DNA from: Nocardioides anomalus
Lineage (GTDB): Bacteria; Actinomycetota; Actinomycetes; Propionibacteriales; Nocardioidaceae
Direction: 5' to 3'
Assembly (NCBI RefSeq): GCF_011046535.1
Contig: NZ_CP049257.1
Coordinates: 372,001-436,000 of the forward strand
DNA: 64,000 nt
The position numbers were made by a program, and so were the translations under genes. Positions 44,565 to 54,137 of this stretch are shown here, in pieces; the stretch's first letter is position 1; every line of letters starts with the position of its first letter. The notes beneath the pieces are model-generated. The model saw only the letters and a list, made by a program, of their open reading frames with translations, made no database searches and was not told the origin of the DNA.

Positions 44565-44939
44565 ATGGCACGCCTCGTTGGTGTGGACCTCCCGCGCGAC
44601 AAGCGCGTCGAGGTCGCTCTCACCTACATCTACGGCATCGGCCGCACCCGCGCCCAGCAGCTGCTGGCCGCCACCGGCGTCGACCCGAACACCCGCGTCC
44701 ACGCCCTCGGCGACGACGACCTCGTCAAGCTCCGCGACGAGATCGAGGCCAACTTCCGCATCGAGGGTGACCTCCGGCGCGAGGTCCAGGCCGACATCCG
44801 TCGCAAGATCGAGATCGGCTCCTACCAGGGCCGCCGCCACCGCCAGGGCCTGCCGGTCCGCGGTCAGCGCACCAAGACCAACGCGCGCACCCGCAAGGGT
44901 CCCAAGCGCACCGTTGCCGGCAAGAAGAAGGCGAAGTGA
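44565..44939 (+). CDS. rpsM: 30S ribosomal protein S13
   Basis: 124 residues. [20 protein letters not shown], the helix with [14 protein letters not shown], and the basic C-terminal tail ([18 protein letters not shown]) that reaches P-site tRNA. Contacts S19 and bridges to the 50S. Confidence 0.98.
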   Translation: MARLVGVDLPRDKRVEVALTYIYGIGRTRAQQLLAATGVDPNTRVHALGDDDLVKLRDEIEANFRIEGDLRREVQADIRRKIEIGSYQGRRHRQGLPVRGQRTKTNARTRKGPKRTVAGKKKAK

Positions 44940-44943
44940 TCTG

Positions 44944-45345
44944 ATGCCTCCCAAGGCACGCGCCGCGGCCAAGAAGGTCCGCCGCAAGGAGAAGAAGAAC
45001 GTCGCTCAGGGCGAGGCCCACATCAAGAGCACGTTCAACAACACGATCGTGACGATCACCGACCCGACCGGTGCGGTGATCTCCTGGGCCTCGGCCGGCA
45101 CCGTCGGCTTCAAGGGCTCGCGCAAGTCCACGCCGTTCGCCGCGCAGATGGCCGCCGAGGCCGCCGGGCGCCGGGCGATGGACCACGGCATGAAGAAGAT
45201 CGACGTCTTCGTCAAGGGCCCGGGCTCGGGCCGCGAGACCGCGATCCGCTCCCTGGGTGCCATCGGCCTCGAGGTCGGCACCATCCAGGACGTCACGCCC
45301 ACCCCCCACAACGGTTGCCGCCCGCCCAAGCGCCGGCGCGTCTGA
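44944..45345 (+). CDS. rpsK: 30S ribosomal protein S11
   Basis: 133 residues. Conserved [37 protein letters not shown] and end [17 protein letters not shown]. Platform protein near the mRNA exit. Follows rpsM by four bases. Confidence 0.98.
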   Translation: MPPKARAAAKKVRRKEKKNVAQGEAHIKSTFNNTIVTITDPTGAVISWASAGTVGFKGSRKSTPFAAQMAAEAAGRRAMDHGMKKIDVFVKGPGSGRETAIRSLGAIGLEVGTIQDVTPTPHNGCRPPKRRRV

Positions 45346-45372
45346 CCCCGAGACGAAGAAGGAGACTGAACC

Positions 45373-45981
45373 ATGGCCCGCTACACCGGCCCCATGACCA
45401 AGAAGTCGCGCCGTCTCGGTGTCGACCTCGTCGGAGGCGACGCGGCGTACGAGCGTCGCCCCTACCCGCCCGGCCAGCACGGCCGCGGCCGGATCAAGGA
45501 GAGCGAGTACCTCCTGCAGCTCCGCGAGAAGCAGAAGGCCCGCTACACCTACGGCGTCCTCGAGAAGCAGTTCCACAACTACTACACCGAGGCCTCGCGC
45601 CGTCCCGGCAAGACCGGTGACAACCTGCTCCAGCTCCTGGAGTGCCGCCTGGACAACGTGGTCTACCGCGCCGGCTTCGCCCGGACCCGTCGCCACGCCC
45701 GCCAGCTGGTGAGCCACGGCCACTTCCGGGTCAACGGCAAGAAGGTCGACATCCCGAGCTACCAGGTCTCCGCGCACGACGTCATCGACGTGCGCGAGAA
45801 GTCCCTGGAGATGACCCCGTTCATCGTGGCTCGCGAGACCCACGGCGAGCGGCACGTCCCGGCGTGGATGGAGGCGCTCCCCAACCGGATGCGCATCCTC
45901 GTGCACTCGGTCCCGGTCCGGGCCCAGATCGACATCCCGGTCCAGGAGCAGCTCATCGTCGAGTACTACTCCAAGAAGTAG
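45373..45981 (+). CDS. rpsD: 30S ribosomal protein S4
   Basis: 202 residues, MARYTGPMTKKSRRLGVDLV at the start, without the zinc cysteines of the longer form. S4 domain LLECRLDNVVYRAGFARTRR. Primary 16S assembly protein and, in E. coli, the alpha operon autorepressor. AGAAGGAGAC ribosome-binding site; a terminator-like hairpin follows. Confidence 0.98.
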   Translation: MARYTGPMTKKSRRLGVDLVGGDAAYERRPYPPGQHGRGRIKESEYLLQLREKQKARYTYGVLEKQFHNYYTEASRRPGKTGDNLLQLLECRLDNVVYRAGFARTRRHARQLVSHGHFRVNGKKVDIPSYQVSAHDVIDVREKSLEMTPFIVARETHGERHVPAWMEALPNRMRILVHSVPVRAQIDIPVQEQLIVEYYSKK

Positions 45982-45989
45982 TGCTCTCC

Positions 45990-46017
45990 GCCCCCGACCG
46001 CAGCCGCGGTCGGGGGC
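45990..46017 (+). terminator. Hairpin after rpsD
   Basis: Twelve-base-pair perfect stem (GCCCCCGACCGC and its complement) with loop AGCC, nine bases after the rpsD stop. It should reduce or stop read-through, so rpoA may have its own promoter in the 78 bases that follow (a TATAGC hexamer at about 46064 is a weak candidate). Confidence 0.75.
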
Positions 46018-46095
46018 ACACACAACTCCACACCGCCGCCACGCACAACGTTCGGGCCCCTCATATAGCGGTCGGACCCGGAAAGGAAAGATCTA

Positions 46096-47115
46096 GTGCT
46101 CATCGCACAGCGCCCCACCCTGTCGGAGGAGTCCGTCGACGAGTTCCGCTCGCGGTTCGTCATCGAGCCGCTGGAGCCCGGCTTCGGCTACACCCTCGGC
46201 AACTCGCTGCGTCGCACGCTGCTCTCCTCGATCCCGGGTGCCTCGGTCACGAGCATCCGCATCGACTCGGTCCTCCACGAGTTCTCGACCATCGAGGGCG
46301 TCACCGAGGACGTCACGGAGATCATCCTCAACCTCAAGGGCCTCGTCGTCTCCTCCGAGCACGACGAGCCGGTCACCATGTACCTGCGCAAGTCCGGTGC
46401 CGGTGACGTCACCGCCGCCGACATCACCCCGCCCGCGGGCGTCGAGGTGCACAACCCCGACCTGAAGATCGCCACCCTGTCCGACAAGGGCAAGCTGGAG
46501 ATGGAGCTCGTCGTCGAGCGCGGCCGCGGCTACGTCTCGGCCGTGCAGAACAAGGGCGCCGACAACGAGATCGGCCGGATGCCGGTCGACTCGATCTACA
46601 GCCCGGTCCTCAAGGTGACCTACAAGGTCGAGGCCACCCGTGTCGAGCAGCGCACCGACTTCGACAAGCTGGTCATCGACGTCGAGACCAAGCCGTCGAT
46701 CCGGCCCCGCGACGCCATCGCCTCGGCCGGCAAGACCCTGGTCGAGCTCTTCGGCCTGGCCCGCGAGCTGAACGTCGAGGCCGAGGGCATCGACATCGGC
46801 CCGTCGCCGGTCGACGAGCAGCTGGCCGCCGACCTCGCCCTCCCGGTCGAGGACCTGCAGCTGACCGTCCGCTCCTACAACTGCCTCAAGCGCGAGGGCA
46901 TCCACACCGTGGGTGAGCTCATCAGCCGCTCGGAGCAGGACCTCCTCGACATCCGCAACTTCGGCGCGAAGTCGATCGACGAGGTCAAGGCCAAGCTCCA
47001 CGAGATGGGCCTCTCGCTCAAGGACAGCGCGCCGGGCTTCGACCCGCACGCGGCCCTGGCGGCGTACTCCGACGACGACTACGACGACGCCTACGTCGAG
47101 GACGAGCAGCTCTGA
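46096..47115 (+). CDS. rpoA: DNA-directed RNA polymerase subunit alpha
   Basis: 339 residues. N-terminal dimer domain with [20 protein letters not shown] and [17 protein letters not shown]-terminal domain with [20 protein letters not shown] and [19 protein letters not shown] for UP-element and activator contact. The end is acidic ([14 protein letters not shown]). GTG 46096 has GGAAAGGAAAG upstream. Confidence 0.98.
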   Translation: MLIAQRPTLSEESVDEFRSRFVIEPLEPGFGYTLGNSLRRTLLSSIPGASVTSIRIDSVLHEFSTIEGVTEDVTEIILNLKGLVVSSEHDEPVTMYLRKSGAGDVTAADITPPAGVEVHNPDLKIATLSDKGKLEMELVVERGRGYVSAVQNKGADNEIGRMPVDSIYSPVLKVTYKVEATRVEQRTDFDKLVIDVETKPSIRPRDAIASAGKTLVELFGLARELNVEAEGIDIGPSPVDEQLAADLALPVEDLQLTVRSYNCLKREGIHTVGELISRSEQDLLDIRNFGAKSIDEVKAKLHEMGLSLKDSAPGFDPHAALAAYSDDDYDDAYVEDEQL

Positions 47116-47185
47116 CCCCACCGACCCGCGCCCGCGGGTCGTCTACCCCGGTACCTGACACGGCCGGAGAGAACGGAAGATCGCG

Positions 47186-47839
47186 ATGCCCACTCCCAAG
47201 AAGGGTGCCCGCCTCGGCGGCAGCCCGGCCCACCAGAAGCTGATCGTCTCGAACCTCGCCACGGCGCTGTTCGAGCACGGCCGGATCACCACCACCGAGG
47301 CGCGCGCCCGCGTGCTGCGGCCGGTCGCCGAGAAGCTGATCACCAAGGCCAAGCGGGGCGACCTGCACAACCGGCGCGAGGTCCTCAAGACCATCCGCGA
47401 CAAGTCGGTCGTGCACACGCTGTTCACCGAGATCGCGGTGACCTTCGCCGAGCGCCCGGGCGGCTACACCCGGATCACCAAGATCGGTCCGCGCAAGGGC
47501 GACAACGCCCCCATGGCGGTCATCGAGCTGGTGACCGAGAAGTACGACCCCAAGCCGGCCCGCGGCACCGCCAAGAAGACCGCCGCGGCCCCGGCCGCTC
47601 CGGTCGCCACCGAGGAGACCGGTCCGACCGAGCTCGTCGACGAGGCCTCCCCCGAGGAGAGCGTGGTCGCCGAGGCCGAGGTCGAGGAGACCGGCGCCGA
47701 CACCGCGGGTGACGCGGCCGAGGGCGAGGACACCTCCGACGCCGAGGCCGCGCCGACCACGGACGACCCGGCCACCGAGGCCGCCGAGGAGGACGCCGCT
47801 CCGGTGGAGCCCTCCGACGAGGAGTCCGACAAGGCCTGA
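47186..47839 (+). CDS. rplQ: 50S ribosomal protein L17 with long acidic tail
   Basis: 217 residues against about 120 in E. coli. The core runs from [20 protein letters not shown] to about residue 120; then a junction [20 protein letters not shown] leads into some 80 residues dominated by Glu, Asp, Ala and Thr. Tail function is unknown. L17 lies near the tunnel exit, so the tail would be exposed there. TruA does not follow directly, being 4.6 kb away. Confidence 0.97.
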   Translation: MPTPKKGARLGGSPAHQKLIVSNLATALFEHGRITTTEARARVLRPVAEKLITKAKRGDLHNRREVLKTIRDKSVVHTLFTEIAVTFAERPGGYTRITKIGPRKGDNAPMAVIELVTEKYDPKPARGTAKKTAAAPAAPVATEETGPTELVDEASPEESVVAEAEVEETGADTAGDAAEGEDTSDAEAAPTTDDPATEAAEEDAAPVEPSDEESDKA

Positions 47840-47861
47840 CCCAGGCCCCAGCACCACCACG

Positions 47862-47892
47862 ACGGCCCGTCCCCGACCCGGGGGCGGGCCGT
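47862..47892. terminator. Terminator after rplQ
   Basis: ACGGCCCG/CGGGCCGT outer stem and CCCC/GGGG inner stem separated by one bulged T, with loop GACCCG. It lies between convergent rplQ and the ketopantoate-reductase-like gene, whose stop is three bases away. Confidence 0.8.
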
Positions 47893-47895
47893 TCG

Positions 47896-48810
47896 TCAGG
47901 TCAGGGTCGAGCGCAGCCGCTCGTACGCCGCGCGCTGGACCCGCTCGTTCAGCGGGGTCGGCACGCCGTGCCGCCGGCCGAGCAGCACGATCTCGCCCGC
48001 GCGGAAGTCGACCTCCGTCCCCGGTGTCCCGCGCTGCAGGCTCTGGCCGAGCGAGTTCGACCCGCGCGCGTCCGCCCGCACCTGGAGCAGGTCGCCGCGA
48101 CGCTCGCGGTCGGCTTCCTGGGTGACCAGCGGAGCGCCGGCGGCGGCCAGCACCGCCTCGCACTCCGCGCGCAGCGCCTCCCGCAGCTCCTCGGACGCGT
48201 CCGGGAGCACCACCCCGGCGTCCCCGACCGCGTTGGTGACCAGCTTGCGGTGCTTCCAGGCCATGATGTCGGGCCGCGGGACGGAGGCGAACCCGGCCGA
48301 GCGGAGGTCCGCGGCCACCTGCTCGGCGAGTGCGTCGGTCCCGGTCGGGTAGCGCCCCACGTCGAGGATGCCCGGGACCGGGTGCGACCCCTGGACGACG
48401 AGCCCCGGCTCGAGGTGCTCCGACGGCAGCATCACGGTGATGCCGTAGGTGCGGGCGAAGCGCCGCAGCGTGGCCGGCTCGTTGCTCACGCCGTTCTGCA
48501 GGCAGACCACCGCCGTGCTCGGCGGCGCGTGCGCCATGAGGTCGGCCAGGGCCGCGTCGGTCTGGTGCGCCTTCACCGCCAGCAGCACGACCGGGCCGTC
48601 GCGCCAGTCGACCTCGGCGGCGGAGTCGGTGGCGTCGGTGCGGACCACCTCTCGTCCGTCGGCGGTGTCGAGGGTGAGCCCGCGGGCGCGGATCCGGGCC
48701 AGGTGCTCCCCGCGCGCGACCAGCGTGACCCGGTGGCCGGCCAGGTGCAGGCGGGCGCCGACGACCCCGCCGACGGCGCCCGCGCCGTACAGGACGTAGG
48801 ACGAGGACAC
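47896..48810 (-). CDS. 2-dehydropantoate 2-reductase family protein
   Basis: 304 residues. Rossmann motif YGAGAVGGVVGARLHLAGH at the N-terminus, LLAVKAHQT, CLQNGVSNE, and the catalytic Lys region WKHRKLVTNAVGDAGVVLPD, followed by the C-terminal helical domain with GTPGTEVDFRAGEIV. True PanE makes pantoate for coenzyme A, but many family members have other substrates and no pan genes are nearby. GTG 48810 is favoured since the fold starts at once; GTG 48828 is also in frame. Confidence 0.88.
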   Translation of the reverse strand: MSSSYVLYGAGAVGGVVGARLHLAGHRVTLVARGEHLARIRARGLTLDTADGREVVRTDATDSAAEVDWRDGPVVLLAVKAHQTDAALADLMAHAPPSTAVVCLQNGVSNEPATLRRFARTYGITVMLPSEHLEPGLVVQGSHPVPGILDVGRYPTGTDALAEQVAADLRSAGFASVPRPDIMAWKHRKLVTNAVGDAGVVLPDASEELREALRAECEAVLAAAGAPLVTQEADRERRGDLLQVRADARGSNSLGQSLQRGTPGTEVDFRAGEIVLLGRRHGVPTPLNERVQRAAYERLRSTLT

Positions 48811-48860
48811 GGGTCCATCCAACCGCACCGGCGCCGCCGCGGGCGTGGTAGGCAGAGGGC

Positions 48861-49772
48861 ATGGAGCGCGGCGTGCTGGTGGTCGGGGAGTCGCTGGTCG
48901 ACATCGTGCAGACGCGCAGCGGCCACCTCCACGAGTACGCCGGCGGCAGCGCGGCCAACGTCGCGGTCGCGCTGGCCCGGCTAGGGCGCCCGACCCGGCT
49001 GGCCACCGCGTTCGCCGACGACCGGCACGGGGCGATGGTGCGGGCGCACCTGGAGGAGTCCGGGGTGGCGCTGGCCTGCGACCCGGGCGCGGTCGAGCGG
49101 ACGTCGACGGCGCGGGCCACCATCGGGACGGCCGGCGCGGCGGAGTACACCTTCGACCTCGACTGGCGGCTCCACCCGGTGCCGCCCGAGGAGGACCCGC
49201 TGGTCGCCCACACCTGCTCGCTCGGCGCGGTCCTCGAGCCCGGCGCCGACGACGTCGTGGCCCTGCTGGGCCGGCTGCGGGAGCGGTCGACGGTCAGCTA
49301 CGACGTCAACGCCCGGCCGGCGGTGACCGGCACCGGTCCGGTGCTCGTGGAGCGCGTGGAGCGCGTGGTCGCGATCGCCGACCTGGTCAAGGCCAGCGAC
49401 GAGGACCTGGAGGCGCTCTACCCCGGCCGGCCGTACGCCGAGTCCGCGGCGGCGCTGCTGGCCACCGGCCCGGCGGTGGTCGTGGTGACCCGGGGCGCCG
49501 ACGGCGCGCTGTGGCTGGACGACGCGGGCCCGGTCGAGGTGGCCTCGGAGGCCGTGGAGGTCGCGGACACCATCGGGGCCGGCGACACCTTCGGCGCCGG
49601 TCTGCTCGACGCGCTCTGGGAGCGGGGCCGGCTGGGCGCCGAGGGGCGCGAGGCGCTGCGAGCGCTGCCGCGCGAGGAGGTCGTCGAGGTGCTCGGCCAC
49701 GCGGCCCGGGCGGCCGCGGTCACCGTCTCGCGGCCGGGGGCGGACCCGCCGTACCGCCACGAGCTGGACTGA
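48861..49772 (+). CDS. PfkB family carbohydrate kinase
   Basis: 303 residues. GGSAANVAVALARLGRPTRLAT (first signature) and the second PfkB signature DTIGAGDTFGAGLLDAL with the catalytic Asp. Related to fructokinases and ribokinases; the sugar is not identifiable. ATG 48861 follows TAGGCA six bases upstream, which hints at leaderless expression. Confidence 0.92.
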   Translation: MERGVLVVGESLVDIVQTRSGHLHEYAGGSAANVAVALARLGRPTRLATAFADDRHGAMVRAHLEESGVALACDPGAVERTSTARATIGTAGAAEYTFDLDWRLHPVPPEEDPLVAHTCSLGAVLEPGADDVVALLGRLRERSTVSYDVNARPAVTGTGPVLVERVERVVAIADLVKASDEDLEALYPGRPYAESAAALLATGPAVVVVTRGADGALWLDDAGPVEVASEAVEVADTIGAGDTFGAGLLDALWERGRLGAEGREALRALPREEVVEVLGHAARAAAVTVSRPGADPPYRHELD

Positions 49773-49775
49773 GGG

Positions 49776-50393
49776 CTACATCGCCTCGAGCACGCGGCCG
49801 GCGTACTCCAGCAGCGCGTCGGTGTCGTAGGGGTGACCGGTGATGCTGAGCGAGATGTTCAGGCCGTGGTCGCCCTTGACCAGGATCAGGCCGGAGACGA
49901 CGGTGTCCTCGCCCTCCTGTCCGGGCAGGACCACCGCCCAGCCGCGGTCGGCGTCCGGGACCTCGACCGCACCGGGCAGGGCCTCGTAGGTGTAGCTGTC
50001 CGCGGGCATGTCCTCGTCCGCGCGGGTGGTGGCCTGGACGGCCACCAGCACGTCGCCGCCGTAGTAGAAGCAGTCCGCGGCGGAGGGGTCGTCGAAGCTC
50101 GAGGGCTGAGGCATGGCCTGCCCGGCGCTGGCTCCGAAGACCGCCGTGAACACGTCCGGTGGGGTCACCGTGCACGCGTCGAAGGTGACGCCGTCCGGCG
50201 CGAGGACCCCCGGCGCCGAGCGCGGGAGCTCCGGCGCGAGCGACGGCAGCTCCACCTCAGCCGCCGTGCTGGCCGCCGAGGGGCTCGCCGACTCGCTGGC
50301 GGCGGCCGCCGGCTCGGGGTCGTCGTCGCCGCAGGCCGCGAGGGGTACGGCGAGCAGCAGCAGGGTGCCGGCGGTCACGAGGGCGTGCTTCAC
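49776..50393 (-). CDS. Putative lipoprotein
   Basis: 205 residues. Signal peptide with lipobox: KHALVTAGTLLLLAVPLAAC, Cys at about 21, so the protein is lipid-anchored outside the membrane. After a Ser/Ala/Pro linker comes a globular domain of about 130 residues with two Cys (FDACTVTPPDVFTAVFG and ADCFYYGG), a layout seen in actinobacterial DUF3558-type lipoproteins. No function can be assigned. It is convergent with the PfkB gene. Confidence 0.82.
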   Translation of the reverse strand: MKHALVTAGTLLLLAVPLAACGDDDPEPAAAASESASPSAASTAAEVELPSLAPELPRSAPGVLAPDGVTFDACTVTPPDVFTAVFGASAGQAMPQPSSFDDPSAADCFYYGGDVLVAVQATTRADEDMPADSYTYEALPGAVEVPDADRGWAVVLPGQEGEDTVVSGLILVKGDHGLNISLSITGHPYDTDALLEYAGRVLEAM

Positions 50394-50445
50394 GGCCCAG
50401 ATCCCACCAGAGCGGGGACGGCCAGGACAAGCCCCGCGTCAGGGT

Positions 50446-52149
50446 TCAGCCGACGGGCGCGCCCACCGCCGCGGCCTCGGCCGCCGGGGCGAGGAACGCG
50501 TGCACGAGCGGGACGACCGAGGCACCCTCGCCGCTGGCCGCCGCGACCCGCTTCATCGACCCCGCCCGGATGTCGCCGGCGGCGAAGACGCCGGGGATCG
50601 TGGTGGCGAGGTTGGCCGGCGGCACGTCGTCGACCCACTGCTCGCGCGGCACGTCGCGGCCGGTGAGGATGAAGCTGTTCTTGTCGCGCGCGAGCTCCGG
50701 CGGCAGCCAGTCGCAGCGCGGCTCGGCGCCCAGCAGCAGGAACAGGCCGCGGGCCTCGACCCGCTCGCGCTCCCTGGTGTTGGTGTCCTCCAGGCTCAGC
50801 CATTCCAGCGCGCCCTCGCCGCCGCCGTCGACGACGCGGGTGCAGGGTCGCACCGAGATCCGCTCCTGGTAGCCGATCTCCTTGATGAGGTAGTCCGACA
50901 TCGTCTCCTCGAGCCCCGGCCGGCGGACCACGATGGTGACCGACGAGGCGAAGCGGCACAGGTGCAGCGCGGCCTGGCCGGCGGAGTTGCCGCCGCCGAC
51001 GACCACGACGTCGTAGCCCTCCATCTCGCGCCCCGCCGTCATCGCGGCGCCGTAGTTGACGCCGTTGCCGACCAGGTCCTCGAGGGCCGGTACGCCGAGC
51101 TTGCGGTAGGCCACCCCGTTGGCCACGAGCACCGAGCGGGCGCGGACCGCGTCGTCCTCGCAGCGCAGCACGTGCGGCTCGCCGTCGGTGCCGACCTCGA
51201 AGCCGGTCACCTCCCAGCCGGTGAGGAACCGGGTGCCGAAGCGGATGGCCTGGTTGCGCGCGCGCAGCGCGAGCCGCATCCCGGAGATGCCGCGCGGGAA
51301 GCCGAGGTAGTTGCGGATCATCGAGCTGGTGCCGGCCTGGCCGCCCACGGCCTCGGCCTCGAGCACCCGGACGCTGAGCCCCTCCGAGGCGGCGTACACC
51401 GCGGCCGCCAGGCCGGCGGGCCCGGCGCCCACGACCGCGAGGTCGACGACCTCGTCGGCGTCGTCCTGCGAGCGCGGGTAGATCGAGCGGGCCACGTCCT
51501 TGACCGACCGGGCCTGGACGGCCCGGCGGCCGGGCCACCACACGACGGGGTACGTCGGGTCGTCGGTGCCCATCTCCTCGAACAGCCGCGGCATGAACTC
51601 GGCCAGGTGCGGGTCGGTGGGGTCGTAGAGGTTGTTCTGCATGCCCATCCGGTCCAGGAAGTCGCGGATGGCCATGGTCAGCCCGTCGTGGACCGGCGAG
51701 ATGACCTTGGCGCTGACCACCTCGGGCTGCGGGACGGTCGCGGTCCAGTCCGAGAGCAGCTCGGTGATCGCGGTGTGGAACTCCTCGTCGCGGTTGCCGC
51801 GCGGCATGAGCAGGTAGGCGTCGAACTTGCCCCGCGCCAGCCCCGGCCGCAGCTCGTCGGCGTCCTCGAGGAAGTAGTCCCAGTGCGCGGCCACGACGCG
51901 CCGCGCGGTCGGGAGGACCACGCGGAAGCGGTGCATGGCCTCGAACATCGACACGTCGGGCAGCCGCGAGTCGCTCACGAACAGCGCGACGGCCTCGCCG
52001 CCGTCCTTCAGCTCCTGCGCGAGCTTCTCCGCCTCCAGGCACGAGCGCGCCGAGCGGAGCTGGTAGTCGTAGCCGTAGCGTCGGTAGAACACCTCGAGCA
52101 GGGTGTCCGCGTAGTGCTCGGAGACCAGGATGATGACTGGGTTCGCCAC
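50446..52149 (-). CDS. Receiver-like domain fused to thioredoxin-reductase-like FAD protein
   Basis: 567 residues. Residues 1-150 look like a response-regulator receiver (PVIILVSEHYADTLLEVFYR, phosphoacceptor-like VSDSRLPD) but the acidic pocket is poor. Residues about 155-225 form a small thioredoxin-like linker, then a thioredoxin-reductase fold: FAD site VVGAGPAGLAAAVYAASEG, NADPH site VVVGGGNSAGQAALHL and FAD tail GVFAAGDIRAGSMKRVA. The redox CxxC of thioredoxin reductase is missing, so it cannot reduce thioredoxin in the usual way. Such fusions occur across actinobacteria and cyanobacteria and their role is open. GTG 52149 has a full leaderless promoter. Confidence 0.9.
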   Translation of the reverse strand: MANPVIILVSEHYADTLLEVFYRRYGYDYQLRSARSCLEAEKLAQELKDGGEAVALFVSDSRLPDVSMFEAMHRFRVVLPTARRVVAAHWDYFLEDADELRPGLARGKFDAYLLMPRGNRDEEFHTAITELLSDWTATVPQPEVVSAKVISPVHDGLTMAIRDFLDRMGMQNNLYDPTDPHLAEFMPRLFEEMGTDDPTYPVVWWPGRRAVQARSVKDVARSIYPRSQDDADEVVDLAVVGAGPAGLAAAVYAASEGLSVRVLEAEAVGGQAGTSSMIRNYLGFPRGISGMRLALRARNQAIRFGTRFLTGWEVTGFEVGTDGEPHVLRCEDDAVRARSVLVANGVAYRKLGVPALEDLVGNGVNYGAAMTAGREMEGYDVVVVGGGNSAGQAALHLCRFASSVTIVVRRPGLEETMSDYLIKEIGYQERISVRPCTRVVDGGGEGALEWLSLEDTNTRERERVEARGLFLLLGAEPRCDWLPPELARDKNSFILTGRDVPREQWVDDVPPANLATTIPGVFAAGDIRAGSMKRVAAASGEGASVVPLVHAFLAPAAEAAAVGAPVG

Positions 52150-52155
52150 GCTCCC

Positions 52156-52183
52156 ACCCTATTCAGCGAAGCAATCCCCTCAA
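52156..52183 (-). promoter_or_regulatory. Leaderless promoter of the receiver-FAD gene
   Basis: Minus strand: TTGAGG (52183-52178), 16 bases, TAGGGT (52161-52156), then six bases to GTG 52149. This is the most complete promoter of the leaderless set. Confidence 0.6.
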
Positions 52184-52362
52184 GGTCTGCGCACCAGCGC
52201 AGGTCGTGGTCGCGCTCGAGCGCCGGGGGGCAGCTGGAGCACGGTCTCGAACTCCGCGGCGTAGGCGTCACGCCACGTCCTCTTCGGCAGGTCCTCGGGG
52301 CAGAGCACGCCGACCCGGTGGGCGCAGCTCCGCGCGGAGCAGCCGATGGGTGCGCGGGCCAC
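52180..52362 (-). CDS. Possible 60-residue protein, low support
   Basis: From GTG 52362: VARAPIGCSARSCAHRVGVL then CPEDLPKRTWRDAYAAEFET, three cysteines and a protein-like Trp/Glu-rich middle. After VLQLPP the wording turns Arg/Pro-rich. If one C of the CCCCCC run near 52231 were absent the frame would continue ALERDHDLRWCADLEGIASL, which looks more natural but runs into the next gene's promoter. No family is recognised and no ribosome-binding site is clear. It is divergent from truA. Confidence 0.3.
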   Translation of the reverse strand: MARAPIGCSARSCAHRVGVLCPEDLPKRTWRDAYAAEFETVLQLPPGARARPRPALVRRP

Positions 52363-52401
52363 GGTGGCTCGGTGTCCGGGTCGGCTTGAGAGGATGCCGG
52401 G

Positions 52402-53202
52402 GTGCGGATCCGCCTCGACGTCGCCTACGACGGCACCGGCTTCCACGGCTGGGCCGCGCAGCCGGGGCTGCGCACGGTCGAGGGCGCCCTCGGCAACGCC
52501 CTGGCCACCGTGCTGCGGGTCGAGGCGGTTGAGCTGACCTGCGCCGGGCGGACCGACGCGGGGGTGCACGCGCGCGGCCAGGTGGTGCACTGCGACCTGC
52601 CCGACCCGGTCGTGGAGAGCGGGCTCGACCGGCTGGGCCGGCGGCTCGACGGGGTGCTGGACGCCGACGTGCGGGTCCGCCGGGTGGCACGGGCTCCGGA
52701 GGGGTTCGACGCGCGGTTCTCCGCGGTGTGGCGGCGCTACGCCTACCGGATCGCGGACCGGCCGGAGACCGTGGACCCGCTGCGCCGGGCGTCGGTGCTG
52801 GCCTGGGGCCGGCCCCTCGACGCGGCGCTGATGAACCAGGCCGCGCAGGCCCTGGTCGGCGAGCACGACTTCGCGGCGTTCTGCAAGCGCCGTGAGGGCG
52901 CCTCGACCGTGCGCGAGCTGCTCGAGCTGGTCTGGTCGCGCGAGGCCGACGGGCTGCTGGTCGCCCACGTGCGGGCCGACGCGTTCTGCCACAGCATGGT
53001 CCGCTCACTGGTCGGCTGCGCGCTGGCCGTGGGCGAGGGGCGCCGGCCCCCGGAGTGGGCCGGCGACGTCCTGGGCGCCGGCGTGCGCGACTCCGCGGTG
53101 CCCGTGGCGCCGGCGCACGGGCTGACGCTGGAGGAGGTCGGCTACCCGCCCGAGGCCGAGCTGGCCGCGCGGGTCGAGGTCACCAGGGCGCGTCGTGGTT
53201 GA
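52402..53202 (+). CDS. truA: tRNA pseudouridine(38-40) synthase
   Basis: 266 residues. [20 protein letters not shown] at the start and the catalytic aspartate in [17 protein letters not shown]; later [19 protein letters not shown]. Modifies the anticodon stem of many tRNAs. In many actinobacteria truA follows rplQ directly, so its separation here is notable. GTG 52402 has GAGGAT six bases upstream. Confidence 0.97.
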   Translation: MRIRLDVAYDGTGFHGWAAQPGLRTVEGALGNALATVLRVEAVELTCAGRTDAGVHARGQVVHCDLPDPVVESGLDRLGRRLDGVLDADVRVRRVARAPEGFDARFSAVWRRYAYRIADRPETVDPLRRASVLAWGRPLDAALMNQAAQALVGEHDFAAFCKRREGASTVRELLELVWSREADGLLVAHVRADAFCHSMVRSLVGCALAVGEGRRPPEWAGDVLGAGVRDSAVPVAPAHGLTLEEVGYPPEAELAARVEVTRARRG

Positions 53203-53797
53203 GGAGCACTACTTCACCGCCGACCCGTCGGTGCCGTTCGCGCGCGAGCCGTTCGAGGCCACGGTGTGGGGCCGGACCCTGCGCCTGACCACCGGCTCGG
53301 GGGTCTTCGCGCGCGGCCGGCTCGACGTCGGTACCGCCGTGCTGTTCCGCGAGACCGAGCCGCCCGCCGGCGGCCGGGTCCTGGACCTGGGCTGCGGGTA
53401 CGGCGTGATCGGGCTGGCCGTGGCCGCCGCGGTCCCCGACGCCGTGGTCACCGGCGTGGACGTCAACGAGCGCGCGGTGCTGCTGGCCAACGAGAACGCC
53501 GCCGCGCTCGGGCTGGCCGACCGGTTCCGGGCGAGCACCGCGGACGGTGTAGCGCCCGAGGCGACGTACGACGAGCTCTGGTCCAACCCGCCCATCCGCA
53601 TCGGCAAGGACGCGCTGCACGCGCTGCTGCTCACCTGGTTCGCCCGGCTGGCGCCGGGCGGGCGCGCGGTCCTGGTCGTGGGCAAGAACCTCGGGGGCGA
53701 CTCGCTGCAGCGCTGGCTGGGCGACCAGGGCTACCCGACCGCGCGGATCGCGTCGGCCAAGGGCTTCCGGGTGCTGGAGAGCCGCCGCGCCGACTAG
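53195..53797 (+). CDS. Class I SAM-dependent methyltransferase (RsmC/RlmG-like)
   Basis: 200 residues, single domain. SAM motif [20 protein letters not shown], acidic loop GVDVNERAV and target-base motif [10 protein letters not shown] (NPPF-like), typical of small MTS-domain rRNA guanine-N2 methyltransferases. It lacks the N-terminal domain of E. coli RsmC, as is normal in actinobacteria. GTG 53195 overlaps truA by eight bases, so both RNA-modification enzymes are co-expressed. Confidence 0.9.
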   Translation: MVEEHYFTADPSVPFAREPFEATVWGRTLRLTTGSGVFARGRLDVGTAVLFRETEPPAGGRVLDLGCGYGVIGLAVAAAVPDAVVTGVDVNERAVLLANENAAALGLADRFRASTADGVAPEATYDELWSNPPIRIGKDALHALLLTWFARLAPGGRAVLVVGKNLGGDSLQRWLGDQGYPTARIASAKGFRVLESRRAD

Positions 53798-54066
53798 CTG
53801 TCGCGCAGGGCCCGGACCAGCTCGGACTTGTTCATCCCCGAGCGGCCCTCGATCCCGATCTCGCCGGCGCGCTTGCGCAGGTCGCGGACCGTCCACTCGT
53901 CGTAGGACGGCGACGAGCCGCCCTTCTTGCCGACCTCCGTGCGCGAGGTGTTGCTGGCCGCGTTGGCGATGCGGGCGGACTTCTGCTTGCTGTTGCCCTC
54001 GTCGCGCAGCTTCTCGTAGAGGCCCTCGTCCTTGACGCTCGGACCCGGTGACTTCTTCGCTGGCAT
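53794..54066 (-). CDS. DUF7218 / Rho-N-domain-like small basic protein
   Basis: 90 residues. An N-terminal segment SVKDEGLYEKLRDEGNSKQK with SARIANAASNTSR, a glycine-lysine hinge, and a C-terminal SAP/Rho-N-like helix pair WTVRDLRKRAGEIGIEGRSG with [13 protein letters not shown]. The second part suggests nucleic-acid binding. Small proteins of this type are frequent in Nocardioides and Streptomyces; function unknown. The stop shares CTAG with the convergent methyltransferase stop. Confidence 0.85.
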   Translation of the reverse strand: MPAKKSPGPSVKDEGLYEKLRDEGNSKQKSARIANAASNTSRTEVGKKGGSSPSYDEWTVRDLRKRAGEIGIEGRSGMNKSELVRALRDS

Positions 54067-54137
54067 GACGGGGCGGTAGCCGGACGCGGCGCGGTCATGC
54101 CTGGCCCAGGGCACGGGTCGTGGTGGAGGATGCGCGG

